From positions 496,001 through 560,000 of the forward strand of contig NZ_VTGY01000013.1 in assembly GCF_009729075.1 (NCBI RefSeq): a stretch of DNA of 64,000 nucleotides, written 5' to 3'. Under the pieces are notes generated by a model. That model was not told the origin of the DNA. It ran no database searches and saw only the letters and a list, made by a program, of their open reading frames with translations. The DNA comes from Mycolicibacterium sp. CBMA 226 (lineage in GTDB: Bacteria > Actinomycetota > Actinomycetes > Mycobacteriales > Mycobacteriaceae). Of this stretch, positions 1 through 10,300 are shown piece after piece. How positions within the stretch are numbered: the first letter of the stretch is position 1; every line of letters starts with the position of its first letter. Made by a program: the position numbers and the translations under genes.

Positions 1-656
1 TAGCGGCTGCGGATGTTGTCCAGCAGGTGCAGCAGATCGGCGGTGGCCTGCGGCGAGTCGGTGGCCGGGTTGATGCCGATGACGGCGTCACCGCAACCCA
101 TCAGGAGTCCGTCGAGCACGGCCGCGGCGATGCCGCGCGGATCGTCGGTCGGGTGGTTGGGCTGCAGGCGGGTGGCCAGCGTGCCCGGCAGCCCGATGGT
201 GCTGCGGAAGGCCGCGTGCACCTGGGTGGCCGCGGTGACGGCGATCAGGTCCTGGTTCCGCATGATCTTCGAGACCGCTGCCGCCATCTCCGGCGTGATG
301 CCGGGTGCGACGGCGGCGATCCGGGTGGCGGCGTCGTCGCCGGCCACCGCGTCCAGCAGCCAGTCCCGGAAGGCTCCCACCGTGAGGTGGGAGATTTCCG
401 AAAATGCTTGCTGGTCATGGGAATCCATGATCAGACGGGTGACCTCGTCGGTCTCGTATGGCACCACCGCGTCATTGAGGAAGGTGTCCAGCGGAAGCTC
501 GGCCAGCGCCCACGCCGCGGCGGCGCGCTCGGCGTCGTTGTGGGCCGCGCAGCCGGCGAGTTCATCACCGGAGCGCAGCGGCGTGGCCTTGGCCATCAAG
601 TCCACAAGCCCGTCGAAGGTGTAGTTCACCCCCGAAACCCGCTGGTGGTACTTCAT
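1..656 (-). CDS. eutB: Ethanolamine ammonia-lyase large subunit, 5' part
   Basis: Only the first 218 residues are inside the window; the gene runs off the left edge. The N-terminus reads MKYHQRVSGVNYTFDGL and continues with the EutB-like stretch SKIMRNQDLIAVT and GDAVIGINPATDS. EutB is the catalytic subunit of the adenosylcobalamin-dependent lyase that splits ethanolamine into acetaldehyde and ammonia. The start codon shares an ATGA overlap with the stop of the permease gene, so the two are translationally coupled. EutC would be expected just beyond the edge. No microcompartment shell gene is visible on this side. The family call rests on recognisable sequence and on the permease and aldehyde dehydrogenase context. 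Confidence 0.9.
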   Translation of the reverse strand, partial: MKYHQRVSGVNYTFDGLVDLMAKATPLRSGDELAGCAAHNDAERAAAAWALAELPLDTFLNDAVVPYETDEVTRLIMDSHDQQAFSEISHLTVGAFRDWLLDAVAGDDAATRIAAVAPGITPEMAAAVSKIMRNQDLIAVTAATQVHAAFRSTIGLPGTLATRLQPNHPTDDPRGIAAAVLDGLLMGCGDAVIGINPATDSPQATADLLHLLDNIRSR

Positions 657-2098
657 TTCAGCTCGTCCTCGGCTTCTGCGAGCATCGCGAATTCTTCATC
701 AGGAGAGTTTGCCACCAAACGGTGCCGGCTGTAGACCGCGAAGTAGAGCATGAAGGCGCAGAACACCACCAGGCACAGACCGGCGGCGACCGGGTTCACC
801 AGGAAGGTGGCGATGACCGCGACGACGGCGACGACGAGAGCGAACGACGTGGTCGCGATGCCACCCGGGGTGCGGTACGGCCGCGGCATGTTCGGCTCAC
901 GACGGCGGAGCACGATGTGGCTGACCATCATGAGGACGTAGCTCACCGCGGCGCCGAAGACGGCCATGTTCAGCAGCAGGTCACCCTTGCCGGTCAGCGA
1001 CAGCAGGAAGCCGATGACGCCGGGGACGATGAGCGCCAGCGTCGGCGCCTTGCGGGAGTTGGTCACCGACAGCTGCGTCGGCAGGTAGCCCGCCCGGGAC
1101 AGGGCGAACAGCTGGCGGGAGTAGGCGTAGATGATCGAGAAGAAGCTCGCGATGAGGCCGGCCAGGCCGATGTAGTTGACCAGCTTGGCGCCGACGCCGG
1201 AACCGAGGGCCTCGACGAGCGGGTTGCCCGAGCCCGACATCTGTTGCGCGCCACCGACACCCGTGGTGAGGAACAGCACGACGGCGCAGGTGACCAGCAG
1301 GACCGTCATCGCCGCGATGATGCCGCGCGGGACGTTCTTCTCGGGGTTCGCGGTCTCCTCGGCGGCCAGCGGCACGCCTTCGATGGCCAGGAAGAACCAG
1401 ATGGCGAACGGGATGGCGGCCCAGATACCGAGGTAGCCGTGCGGCAGGACAGCGGAAGCCCCCGCCGCACTGTTGTCGACGGCGATGGTGGTCAGGTTGG
1501 CGACGTCGAACTGGCCGACGGCACAGACCGCGAAGATCACCAGGCCCAGCAGCGCGATCGCGGTGATCACGAACATCACCTTGAGCGCCTCACCGACACC
1601 GGACAGGTGGATGCCGATGAAGAACGCGTACGCCGCGAGATACACCCACCAGCCGTTGTGAATCCCGAAGAGTCCCAACGATTCCACGTAGGCGCCGATG
1701 AACGTCGCGATGGCGGCCGGCGCAATCGAGTATTCGATGAGGATCGCGGTACCGGTGGCAAAGCCGCCCCACGGGCCGAGGGCGCGGCGCGCGAAGGTGT
1801 AGCCGCCACCGGCTGCCGGTAGCGCCGAGGACAGCTCGGCCATACCCAGCACCAGGGCGAGGTACATGCCGGCGATGATCACAGCGGCGATGGCCAGGCC
1901 ACCGAAACCGCCTTGTGCCAGACCGAAGTTCCAGCCGGAGTAGTCGCCGGACACGACGTAGCTGACGCCGAGGCCGGCGAGCAGCAACCAGCCTGCCGTG
2001 CCTTTCTTCAGCTGACGTTTCGCGAGGTATTCGTTGCTCTCGACGTGCTCTTCGACGCCGCGAGCGGAGTGCTCGCTGGGTGAGTTGGTGATGGACAC
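653..2098 (-). CDS. eat: Ethanolamine permease, APC superfamily
   Basis: This is a 481-residue polytopic membrane protein with about 12 hydrophobic segments after a roughly 30-residue charged cytoplasmic tail. The first membrane region carries the APC-type glycine-rich stretch SGDYSGWNFGLAQGG, and AELSSALPAAGGGYTFARR follows in the third segment. It should import ethanolamine for the downstream lyase. It overlaps eutB by four bases and lies 233 bases downstream of the aldehyde dehydrogenase gene, from which it is separated by a strong hairpin. The substrate assignment comes from the eutB linkage and the resemblance to ethanolamine permeases; another amine or amino acid is possible. Confidence 0.85.
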   Translation of the reverse strand: MSITNSPSEHSARGVEEHVESNEYLAKRQLKKGTAGWLLLAGLGVSYVVSGDYSGWNFGLAQGGFGGLAIAAVIIAGMYLALVLGMAELSSALPAAGGGYTFARRALGPWGGFATGTAILIEYSIAPAAIATFIGAYVESLGLFGIHNGWWVYLAAYAFFIGIHLSGVGEALKVMFVITAIALLGLVIFAVCAVGQFDVANLTTIAVDNSAAGASAVLPHGYLGIWAAIPFAIWFFLAIEGVPLAAEETANPEKNVPRGIIAAMTVLLVTCAVVLFLTTGVGGAQQMSGSGNPLVEALGSGVGAKLVNYIGLAGLIASFFSIIYAYSRQLFALSRAGYLPTQLSVTNSRKAPTLALIVPGVIGFLLSLTGKGDLLLNMAVFGAAVSYVLMMVSHIVLRRREPNMPRPYRTPGGIATTSFALVVAVVAVIATFLVNPVAAGLCLVVFCAFMLYFAVYSRHRLVANSPDEEFAMLAEAEDELK

Positions 2099-2248
2099 TG
2101 GTACTCCTGAAAAAGGGATCTCTGATGCCGCGCGAGCGAGCGCAGCGAGAGAGTTGGTGAACAGCGGCCTACTCCAGCAGTCGCCTGGTGCCGGCCTTGA
2201 TCATTTTGTCGCCGAACGCTTTTGGGCAGCGTCGACCGTGAAATGGAA

Positions 2249-2287
2249 GCGAGCGCCCGCGTATTCGGGGGTTACGCGGGCGCTCGC
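2249..2287 (-). terminator. Strong hairpin after the aldehyde dehydrogenase gene
   Basis: A perfect 15-base-pair stem (2249-2263 with 2273-2287) closes a 9-base loop downstream of the aldehyde dehydrogenase stop. There is no U-tract, which is common for mycobacterial hairpin terminators. It probably limits read-through from the dehydrogenase gene into the permease-eutB pair. Confidence 0.7.
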
Positions 2288-2331
2288 GGTTCGTGGGAGC
2301 TACGCGCTTCGTTTCCGGGCGCGAGCGCTCA

Positions 2332-3855
<1,524 letters not shown>

Positions 3856-3922
3856 GGCTTCACTCCTCGCAGTGGTCAAACACAAATGTGCTGCTGATCA
3901 CTCACGGTACGCAGAAGTGGGT

Positions 3923-3955
3923 TGCAACACAGTTGCATCGTTCAACGCGGTTGAA
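3923..3955 (-). promoter_or_regulatory. Two tandem palindromic operator candidates upstream of the aldehyde dehydrogenase
   Basis: Two perfect 6-3-6 inverted repeats lie side by side: TGCAACACAGTTGCA at 3923-3937 and TTCAACGCGGTTGAA at 3941-3955. Their centres are 18 bases apart and both fit T-N-CAAC-N3-GTTG-N-A. They sit 68-100 bases upstream of the dehydrogenase start and directly after the regulator gene, so they are good candidates for its binding site. Confidence 0.6.
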
Positions 3956-3966
3956 CTGAGACCGGA

Positions 3967-5259
3967 TCAGCCGAGGTCGGCGTCGAGTCCCGCCAGGTGC
4001 CCGACCGCCTGCGCCCGTACCACCGCGTCGGCCGACGGGTGGTTGCGCAGCAGCTGCCAGCCGTGCCGGTCGTCGCGGCCGTCGGGCAGGGCCAGCCACC
4101 GGCGCAACAGGCCGACGTGCCCGGCCGCGGACGCCGACAGCACCGCGGTGCGCAGGCTCTCCCCCAGCTCGGTGCGCAACCGCGCGATCGCCGGCGACAC
4201 CGACTGCGGCAGCAGCGCACCGGTGTAATGAGACAGTGCGGCATCGACATCGCCGCGGTGCAGGGCCGCGAAGACGTCGGCGACGTCACTCTCGATCGGG
4301 GTGAGCAGCCGGTACGGCCGCGACGCCACGTACTGCGCACCGATGACCCGGCGCAGACGCGACATCTCGACGCGGATGGTGACCGAGTCAAGATCGTTGT
4401 CGTCCAACAACATTGCGAGATGGTCGGCGCTCAGGCCCTCCGGATGACGGCTCAGCAGGACGAGGATGTCGGCGTGCCGCCCGCTGAGTGTGTGCTGGTG
4501 AGGTTGCCCGTCGTCACCGGTGGCGACCCAGCGTGGACGATCACCACCCAGCACCGTCAGGCGGGCCATGGTCGTGGGTTTCGGCGCCGGTTGCAGCAGT
4601 CGTTGCAGGGCCAGATGGTTCTCGATGGCCATCACCGTGGCGCGCACCAGGCCCAGGGTCTGGGCCGAGGCGATCTGGCTGTCACCGGTGAGGTCGACGC
4701 AGCCGATGAGTTCGCCGGTCGTCGGGTCATGCACCGGCACCGCCGTGCAGGTCCACGGCTGCACCAGCCGGGCGAAGTGCTCGGAGCCGTGGATCTGCAG
4801 TTCCCGGTCCAGCGCCAGGGCGGTGCCCGGGGCGTTGGTGCCGGCGCTGCGCTCGCTCCAGTCCGCACCCGGTACGAAGTTCATGGCCTCACCCCGGCCC
4901 AGGGCCGTGTTGTCGCCCTCCACCCACAGCAGGGTGCCGTCGGCCGCGGCCACCGCCACCATGACGCCACTGTCCTTGGCGTCCTCGACCAGGAGTTTCC
5001 GGATCACCGGTAACGCGGCCGCGATGGGCTGTTCGGCGCGGAGCTGGTCCAGGGTCTTCGGTACGACGGGCGTGAACTGCGCACCGCCAAGGTCAGGGTC
5101 CACTCCCGTGGCCAGGCTGCGGCGCCAGCTGTCGGCGATGACGGGACGGACGGCCGTAGGGTCCAGGTGCAGCGCGTCGATCTCGCCGGTGACGAACCGC
5201 TGGTGTACCGCGCGCAGCGTCGAGCCGGCCGGCGACCCCTCGGTGCGGCTGGTTCCCAC
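3967..5259 (-). CDS. GAF-domain transcriptional regulator with C-terminal winged helix (AcoR-like N-terminus)
   Basis: The N-terminal half resembles the sensor part of AcoR-type activators: IADSWRRSLATGVDP, then a GAF domain containing WSERSAGTNAPGTAL and a second block with LIGCVDLTGD. The sigma-54 AAA+ domain of classic AcoR is absent. A winged-helix-like segment follows (LSGRHADILVLLSRHPEGLS to TIRVEMSRLRRVIGA), then a helical tail of about 110 residues. I chose the GTG at 5259 (430 residues), ten bases after GAGGAG; an upstream GTG at 5268 or a start at 5337 is possible. Its place beside the dehydrogenase, permease and eutB suggests it controls ethanolamine/acetaldehyde use, perhaps through the palindromes at 3923-3955. 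Confidence 0.8.
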   Translation of the reverse strand: MGTSRTEGSPAGSTLRAVHQRFVTGEIDALHLDPTAVRPVIADSWRRSLATGVDPDLGGAQFTPVVPKTLDQLRAEQPIAAALPVIRKLLVEDAKDSGVMVAVAAADGTLLWVEGDNTALGRGEAMNFVPGADWSERSAGTNAPGTALALDRELQIHGSEHFARLVQPWTCTAVPVHDPTTGELIGCVDLTGDSQIASAQTLGLVRATVMAIENHLALQRLLQPAPKPTTMARLTVLGGDRPRWVATGDDGQPHQHTLSGRHADILVLLSRHPEGLSADHLAMLLDDNDLDSVTIRVEMSRLRRVIGAQYVASRPYRLLTPIESDVADVFAALHRGDVDAALSHYTGALLPQSVSPAIARLRTELGESLRTAVLSASAAGHVGLLRRWLALPDGRDDRHGWQLLRNHPSADAVVRAQAVGHLAGLDADLG

Positions 5260-5364
5260 GACACTCACACTCCTCGCAGGTCGGATACGCACCTGCGTGG
5301 CCGCCAGGGTAGTCGACCTGGGTGTTCCAGGACACAAGTTGGGTCCCTGACCACGACGGCGACC

Positions 5365-5407
5365 GTGTGGCCCCGCCCCCGGCTCTCCTCCGGGGGCAGG
5401 ACCACAC
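5365..5407 (-). terminator. GC-rich hairpin after esxT
   Basis: Nested inverted repeats pair 5365-5370 with 5402-5407 and 5375-5382 with 5390-5397, the inner stem being eight G/C pairs. It lies 17 bases beyond the esxT stop and probably ends the ESX-4 minus-strand transcript. Confidence 0.6.
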
Positions 5408-5423
5408 AGGGCTCATGACGGGT

Positions 5424-5720
5424 CTAGAAGACCCAGTCGCCGGCCGCGCGCCGGTCGGTCGCGGCGATGTCGTCGGCACCGTCGCGGACGGCGTTGCCGA
5501 GGCTGTGCAGGATTTCGTTGAGCGCGGCTGCCGACTGGTTCCAGCGCGCTTGCTCGGCCTGGAACGCTTCGGCCGCCTCGCGGGTCCACGTCTGTTGTAG
5601 GGGTGCGACCAGGTTCCGGAGCTCGTCCAAGGACGTGTTCAGCCGTGCCGACGTGGCATGGATCTGTTGACGGACGGTGAATTCGATCTCGCCGAAGTGG
5701 TACGACAGTGCCGGTTGCAT
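5424..5720 (-). CDS. esxT: ESX-4 secreted WXG100-family protein EsxT
   Basis: This 98-residue helical-hairpin protein aligns along its whole length with remembered M. tuberculosis EsxT (Rv3444c): shared blocks include APLQQ, WTREAA, SALNEI or AALNEI, LGNAVR and DRRAAG. As in that protein, the W-x-G turn is W45-T-R47 rather than a true WXG. It should pair with EsxU as the heterodimeric ESX-4 substrate. I chose the ATG at 5720 because homology begins at MQPALSY; an in-frame ATG further upstream would add 19 unrelated residues. esxU ends 13 bases upstream, so the pair is cotranscribed. Confidence 0.93.
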   Translation of the reverse strand: MQPALSYHFGEIEFTVRQQIHATSARLNTSLDELRNLVAPLQQTWTREAAEAFQAEQARWNQSAAALNEILHSLGNAVRDGADDIAATDRRAAGDWVF

Positions 5721-5733
5721 ATGCCCCCTCCCG

Positions 5734-6057
5734 TCAGATCGCGTGTCCGGTGGCGCCGATGCGCCGGGCATGGTCATCAGCGGCGTGGCTCAGCACAGCG
5801 GCGTTGGATCGGATCGTCTCCGCGATACGCTGAAGCGACGCATGCAGTTTCATCGACTCGCCGTTCCACCGGTTCACCACCTCCTGGAACCGGGTCGCCG
5901 CGACACCGCCCCACACCGTGGGCGGGATGGCCGACATCTGACCGATGAAGCTGCCGAGCATGGCCCGGATCTCCTCGTTACGGACCTCGACCTTGCCCGC
6001 GATCCCCGTCATCAGATCGAAATCCGTAGTCAGAGTGCCACTTTCGTGAGCCGTCAT
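5734..6057 (-). CDS. esxU: ESX-4 secreted WXG100-family protein EsxU
   Basis: This 107-residue protein carries a canonical WGG turn (W49-G50-G51). It shares DFDLM, NEEIRAML and the PPxVWGG turn region with remembered M. tuberculosis EsxU (Rv3445c). It is the likely partner of EsxT. The ATG at 6057 follows GGAGAGG at good spacing. The longer open frame upstream is not supported by homology. An ECF-type promoter (GGAAC-N17-CGTC) lies 32-57 bases upstream, so esxU-esxT can be transcribed apart from the core machine genes. Confidence 0.93.
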   Translation of the reverse strand: MTAHESGTLTTDFDLMTGIAGKVEVRNEEIRAMLGSFIGQMSAIPPTVWGGVAATRFQEVVNRWNGESMKLHASLQRIAETIRSNAAVLSHAADDHARRIGATGHAI

Positions 6058-6088
6058 GATTTCCTCTCCATTTGGGTTTGATTGATTA

Positions 6089-6114
6089 GACGTTTCCCAA
6101 GAGCGTTCGGTTCC
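6089..6114 (-). promoter_or_regulatory. SigM-type ECF promoter of esxU-esxT
   Basis: Read on the minus strand, GGAAC (6110-6114) is followed after exactly 17 bases by CGTC (6089-6092), then TAAT. From memory, M. tuberculosis SigM recognises GGGAAC/GGAAC plus CGTC elements at this spacing and controls ESX-4 small substrates. The leader to the esxU ATG is about 25 bases and includes the ribosome binding site. Confidence 0.75.
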
Positions 6115-6232
6115 ATTGCGGGCCGATCTTGTTTCTCTTCGGCGTGTCGTCTCCAGTTGCGGCACTTGCGATCTGAGGCCGTCATCCTCGGATGACAATG
6201 TCCGGATCGGTGACAGCGCGGGCTCTGAGGTG

Positions 6233-7372
6233 TCAATCGGTCCGGTGCGCGGAGCGAATCGCGGAGTCACAAACCGGCTGGACGGACGTACCCTGGCACC
6301 CCACGGCGATCCGAACCGGGCCATCGAGCAGCACCGACCATTCGACGGTTCGCCCGCCTCGCACCTCGCGGTACCGCACAGCCGCGCGTCCGGCACTCAC
6401 TCCGGCCTCCTGGAAATCCACGATGACGCCGTCGGGCAGCTTCGTCGCCGCCTCGCGCAGCGCGCGCGCCGTCACGTCGAGCGTCTGTCCCCGCGGAATC
6501 TGCGATTGGGTGAGGTGGATGATCTGGCCCCGGTCATCGGGGGAAATGATCTGTACTCGAGCCGATCCCCCGGCCGCAAGCGCGCGGTCGACTGTCCAGT
6601 GCGCGGGGACCTGCATCGCCACACGACCTTCCACGAGCCACGTGAGGTCCGGCTCTGCGGTGGCCGCGACCCCCGGCGCGGGTCCGTGACGGCTGGACAG
6701 GCCCAGGCCAAGCGCGCCGAGGACTACCATGGTCGCTGTGGCCGCAATCGCGATACGCGCCCGGCCCCGGTGTGGTCCGGCTGCGGTCGGCGTACCGCTC
6801 ACGTCGGCACCCTCGAGCAGGTCGTCGCATCTCAGTATCTGTGAGGTGAGACCCCGATCCCGCAGCAGCGCTTGTATTTCGGTGGCAAGGGCCGGGGCAC
6901 CGGGAACACCGATCGGTGCGTCGATCGCGACGTGGGTGTCCTCGGGGATCAGGGCAACGGCGGCATCGGCGATACCACTCTGGTTCCGCCGCACGACGGA
7001 CGAGGCGCCCACCTGGGAGATGGTCACGAGGTCGTCGTCGAGTTCGACCACGACACAATCCGATTCGTCGGCGGCCGCCCGAAGCGCCTCGGTTCTGCGT
7101 CGCACGACGACGTGTGGGACGTGGTGCCGGGCGGCGGCCAGTACCCGGTCGACTCTCGACGGTGGCCACCAGGTGGGGCACACCACCGTCACAGCCGGCA
7201 CAGTGCCGATCGCCGCGCTCATGGCAGCGCGCCAGATGCGGTCGGCGGGAAGGACCGTCCCGTCGAGCAGACCCAACTGTTCGCCGACGCACTCCAACGC
7301 GGACGAAACCAGTTCGGCGTCAATCTCTCCCGGTCCGCTGATGGTCGCCGGACCGACGACCACGACGGTCAC
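6233..7372 (-). CDS. ESX-4 associated membrane protein, Rv3446c-like
   Basis: This 379-residue protein corresponds by position to M. tuberculosis Rv3446c and to the type VII secretion-associated protein family annotated in ESX-4 loci. Residues 1-200 form a soluble alpha/beta part (MTVVVVGPATISGPG start). One transmembrane helix lies near 206-226 (IAIAATATMVVLGALGLGL), and an extracytoplasmic domain of about 150 residues follows. Its start overlaps the eccC4 stop by ATGA. No enzyme motif is evident and its role in ESX-4 is unknown. A 175-base gap with its own promoter separates it from esxU. Confidence 0.85.
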   Translation of the reverse strand: MTVVVVGPATISGPGEIDAELVSSALECVGEQLGLLDGTVLPADRIWRAAMSAAIGTVPAVTVVCPTWWPPSRVDRVLAAARHHVPHVVVRRRTEALRAAADESDCVVVELDDDLVTISQVGASSVVRRNQSGIADAAVALIPEDTHVAIDAPIGVPGAPALATEIQALLRDRGLTSQILRCDDLLEGADVSGTPTAAGPHRGRARIAIAATATMVVLGALGLGLSSRHGPAPGVAATAEPDLTWLVEGRVAMQVPAHWTVDRALAAGGSARVQIISPDDRGQIIHLTQSQIPRGQTLDVTARALREAATKLPDGVIVDFQEAGVSAGRAAVRYREVRGGRTVEWSVLLDGPVRIAVGCQGTSVQPVCDSAIRSAHRTD

Positions 7373-10300
7373 GGCGGCTCGGTCCAGCCGATCTGGACCA
7401 GCTGATCGGATTGGCCGCGGCGCACCACGACGGCCCGTCCGGGCGGAAGCGTCATCGGCCGCGCCACGCCGAGCAGCGGTCCTTCCTCGGGGCCGGTGCT
7501 CATGACGATGCCCGTTGCACCCAGGTCCCGCATGCGCGACAGGAGCGGGTCGAACATGGCGCGGGCGGCACCGCCGGAGCGGCGCGCGACCACCACGTGC
7601 AGGCCGATGTCCGAGGCATGCGGTAACAGGTCGAGCAAGGGGCTCAACGGATTTCCCGCGGCACCCGCGACGAGGTCGTAATCATCGACGATGAGGTGGA
7701 TTTCGGGGCCGGACCACCAGGACCGCTCACGCAGCTGCTGCTGAGTGACGCCCGGTCCCGGCAGCCGCGCGGTGAGCAGCGACAGCGCGGTCGTCAGCTC
7801 GGCGGCGGTCGTGACGGTCGACATCGCGTAGCCGCACAGGTGCGGCGCCTCCACCACGCCCAACAGCGAGCGCCGGAAATCCACGATCAACAGTTGAGCC
7901 TGCGCGGAATCGGTCTGTTCGGTGATGGCGCGGCACAGTGTCCGCAGCGCCGACGTCTTCCCGCAAGCCGTGTCGCCCAACAGGATCACATACGGATCGG
8001 CGCCCAGGTCCAGTGCGAACGGAGCGAGGTCCTCCTCGGACACGCCGATGACGTACCGCGGCGGACGCTCCGTAGCGGCTGTCGCGACCAGCTCGGCGTA
8101 ATCCACCTGCTCTGGAAGCAGTTCGATGACTGGTGCCGGGTCCGACGGATGACGGACGATCGGGTCTAGTTGCGGTTGCGCCACCACGAACTCCTTGCCG
8201 TCCTTGGAAAGGCCCCGGCCCGGGCAGGTCGTGAGCAACTGGGCACGGCGACGGTCCATTTCGGACTCGGTCGGGTCCCCGAGACGCAGCTCGACCCGCG
8301 TGCCGATGTGGTCTTTCAGGATCGGACGCAGCTCGGCCCACCGGTTCGCGGTGAGCACCACGTGCACCCCGACCGACAGGCCCTGTGCCACCATGGCGGT
8401 GACGGTGTCCTCCAGCACGTCGAATTCGCGGCGTAGCACGGCCCAGCCGTCGATTGCCAGGACCACCTCACCGTAGTTGTCCGGAAATGCCGCCTCGGGT
8501 CCGTCCTGCTGCCGAAAGTCCTGGCGCCGCCGGCACAGGGCGAATAGTTGGGAGACGATGCGCCGCAACAGTTCCGGCTCGTTCCGGCCTGCGACGGTAC
8601 CGACCTGAGGATGACGTCGCAACGCCGTCAACGCGCCGTCTCCGAGATCCAGCCCGTAGATGCTGAGTCGTCGTGTCGATGCGGTGGCGGTCAGACCGAG
8701 CAACAGTGTCTGCAGCGCGGTCGACTTTCCCGAACGCGGGCCGCCGACGATTGCGACGTGTCCACCGGATCCGTCGAGGTCGACAACCAGCGGGTCACGG
8801 CGCTGCTGAAACGGATTGTCCACCAGCCCGATCGGGACACGCAGCAGGCGGGGCTCCAGGTCGGTCGCAAGCAGTTCGGACAATGCGGGCGAACCCGTCA
8901 GGGGCGGCAGCCACACCGGATGAGCTTTCGTGCCGAGCCCGGCCAGTCGGCGCAAGGTCGTGTCCATGAGAGTCGGCCCGGCCGGCGGGTCGGGGTTCGC
9001 CGGCGGGACCGCCGTGGTGAACAGACGGGGTACCGGATCGTCGTGGTGGCTCTGCGGGGCCGGGCGGGATACGAACTCGGTGTGAAATCGCACGAGCTTT
9101 CCATCTGCAGTCCGCAAGAACCCTGCGCCTGGGGTTCCGGGCAATTCGTGGGCGTCGGTTACGCCGATGACCGCGCGGGACTCTGCCGCCGAGAAAGTCT
9201 TGAGACAAACCCGGTATGAGAGATGGGTATCCAGGCCGCGCAGGCGGCCTTCGTCGAGTCGCTGACTGGCCAGCAACAGATGAATACCCAGCGACCGGCC
9301 GAGGCGCCCGACCGCCACGAACAGCTCCGCGAAATCCGGATGCTGACTGAGCAATTCGGAGAACTCGTCGACGACGATGAACAAGGCGGGCAGCGGTGCG
9401 AGGTCGGCGCCGGCTGCGCGTGCCCGGCGGTAATCGCCGATCCCCGAGAGGTTCCCGGCTGCCCGCAGCAGCCCTTGACGCCGGGTCAACTCACCGGCAA
9501 GTGCGTCATACATCCGGGCGACCAGGTGTGCCTCTTGCGCGAGATTGGTGATGACGGCCGCCACGTGGTTCGCCTTCTCGAAGCCGAGAAACGTTGCACC
9601 GCCTTTGAAGTCGACGAGAATCAGATTCAGCTCGTCCGGTGAGTGCGTGCTGATGAGCCGCAGCGTCAGGGTGCGCAGGAACTCGGATTTTCCGGAACCC
9701 GTTGCGCCGATGCACAGGCCGTGCGGACCCATGCCGTGCTCGGCCGGTTCCTTGAGGTCGAGGTCGACCGTCGCGCCGGTGGCGTCGGTGCCGATCGGCA
9801 CGCGGAGGCGATGCCGGGCTGGACGGGACGGCCATCTGGCCCCGGTGCCGTCCGCGCCGACCAGCGCTGTCCAATCATGTTGCCGCCGCGCAATGTCCGC
9901 ACTGTCCGCGAGGCGGTAGCGGGCCAACCGCCGAGCGCACGTCTCGGCTTGCTCGGCCGTGAGCACATCGGTGACCGAGCACGGCGGCAGCGTCGACACC
10001 GATCCGGTCTCGCCGACCACCAGCAGCGTCACCGCTTCCGTGTCCGCGAAAGCGGCGTTCGTCGGGGCGTCCACCAGCACCACCAGGTGGCAGCCCGCGA
10101 ACGCAGACACGGCTTCGAGCGCCGCGAAACGCAGCGGCGGCCCACCGATGGCACCCGAACGGTAATGGTGCGGTAGCCATTTCAGCCAGTCCCATTCGGC
10201 CGAACCGGTGACCGCGGCGATCTTCAGCTGGTCAGGTCCGTGCCACACCGCCAGCTGACACACCATGGCACGAGCCAGTCCCCGCGCATCGTCGCCGCCG

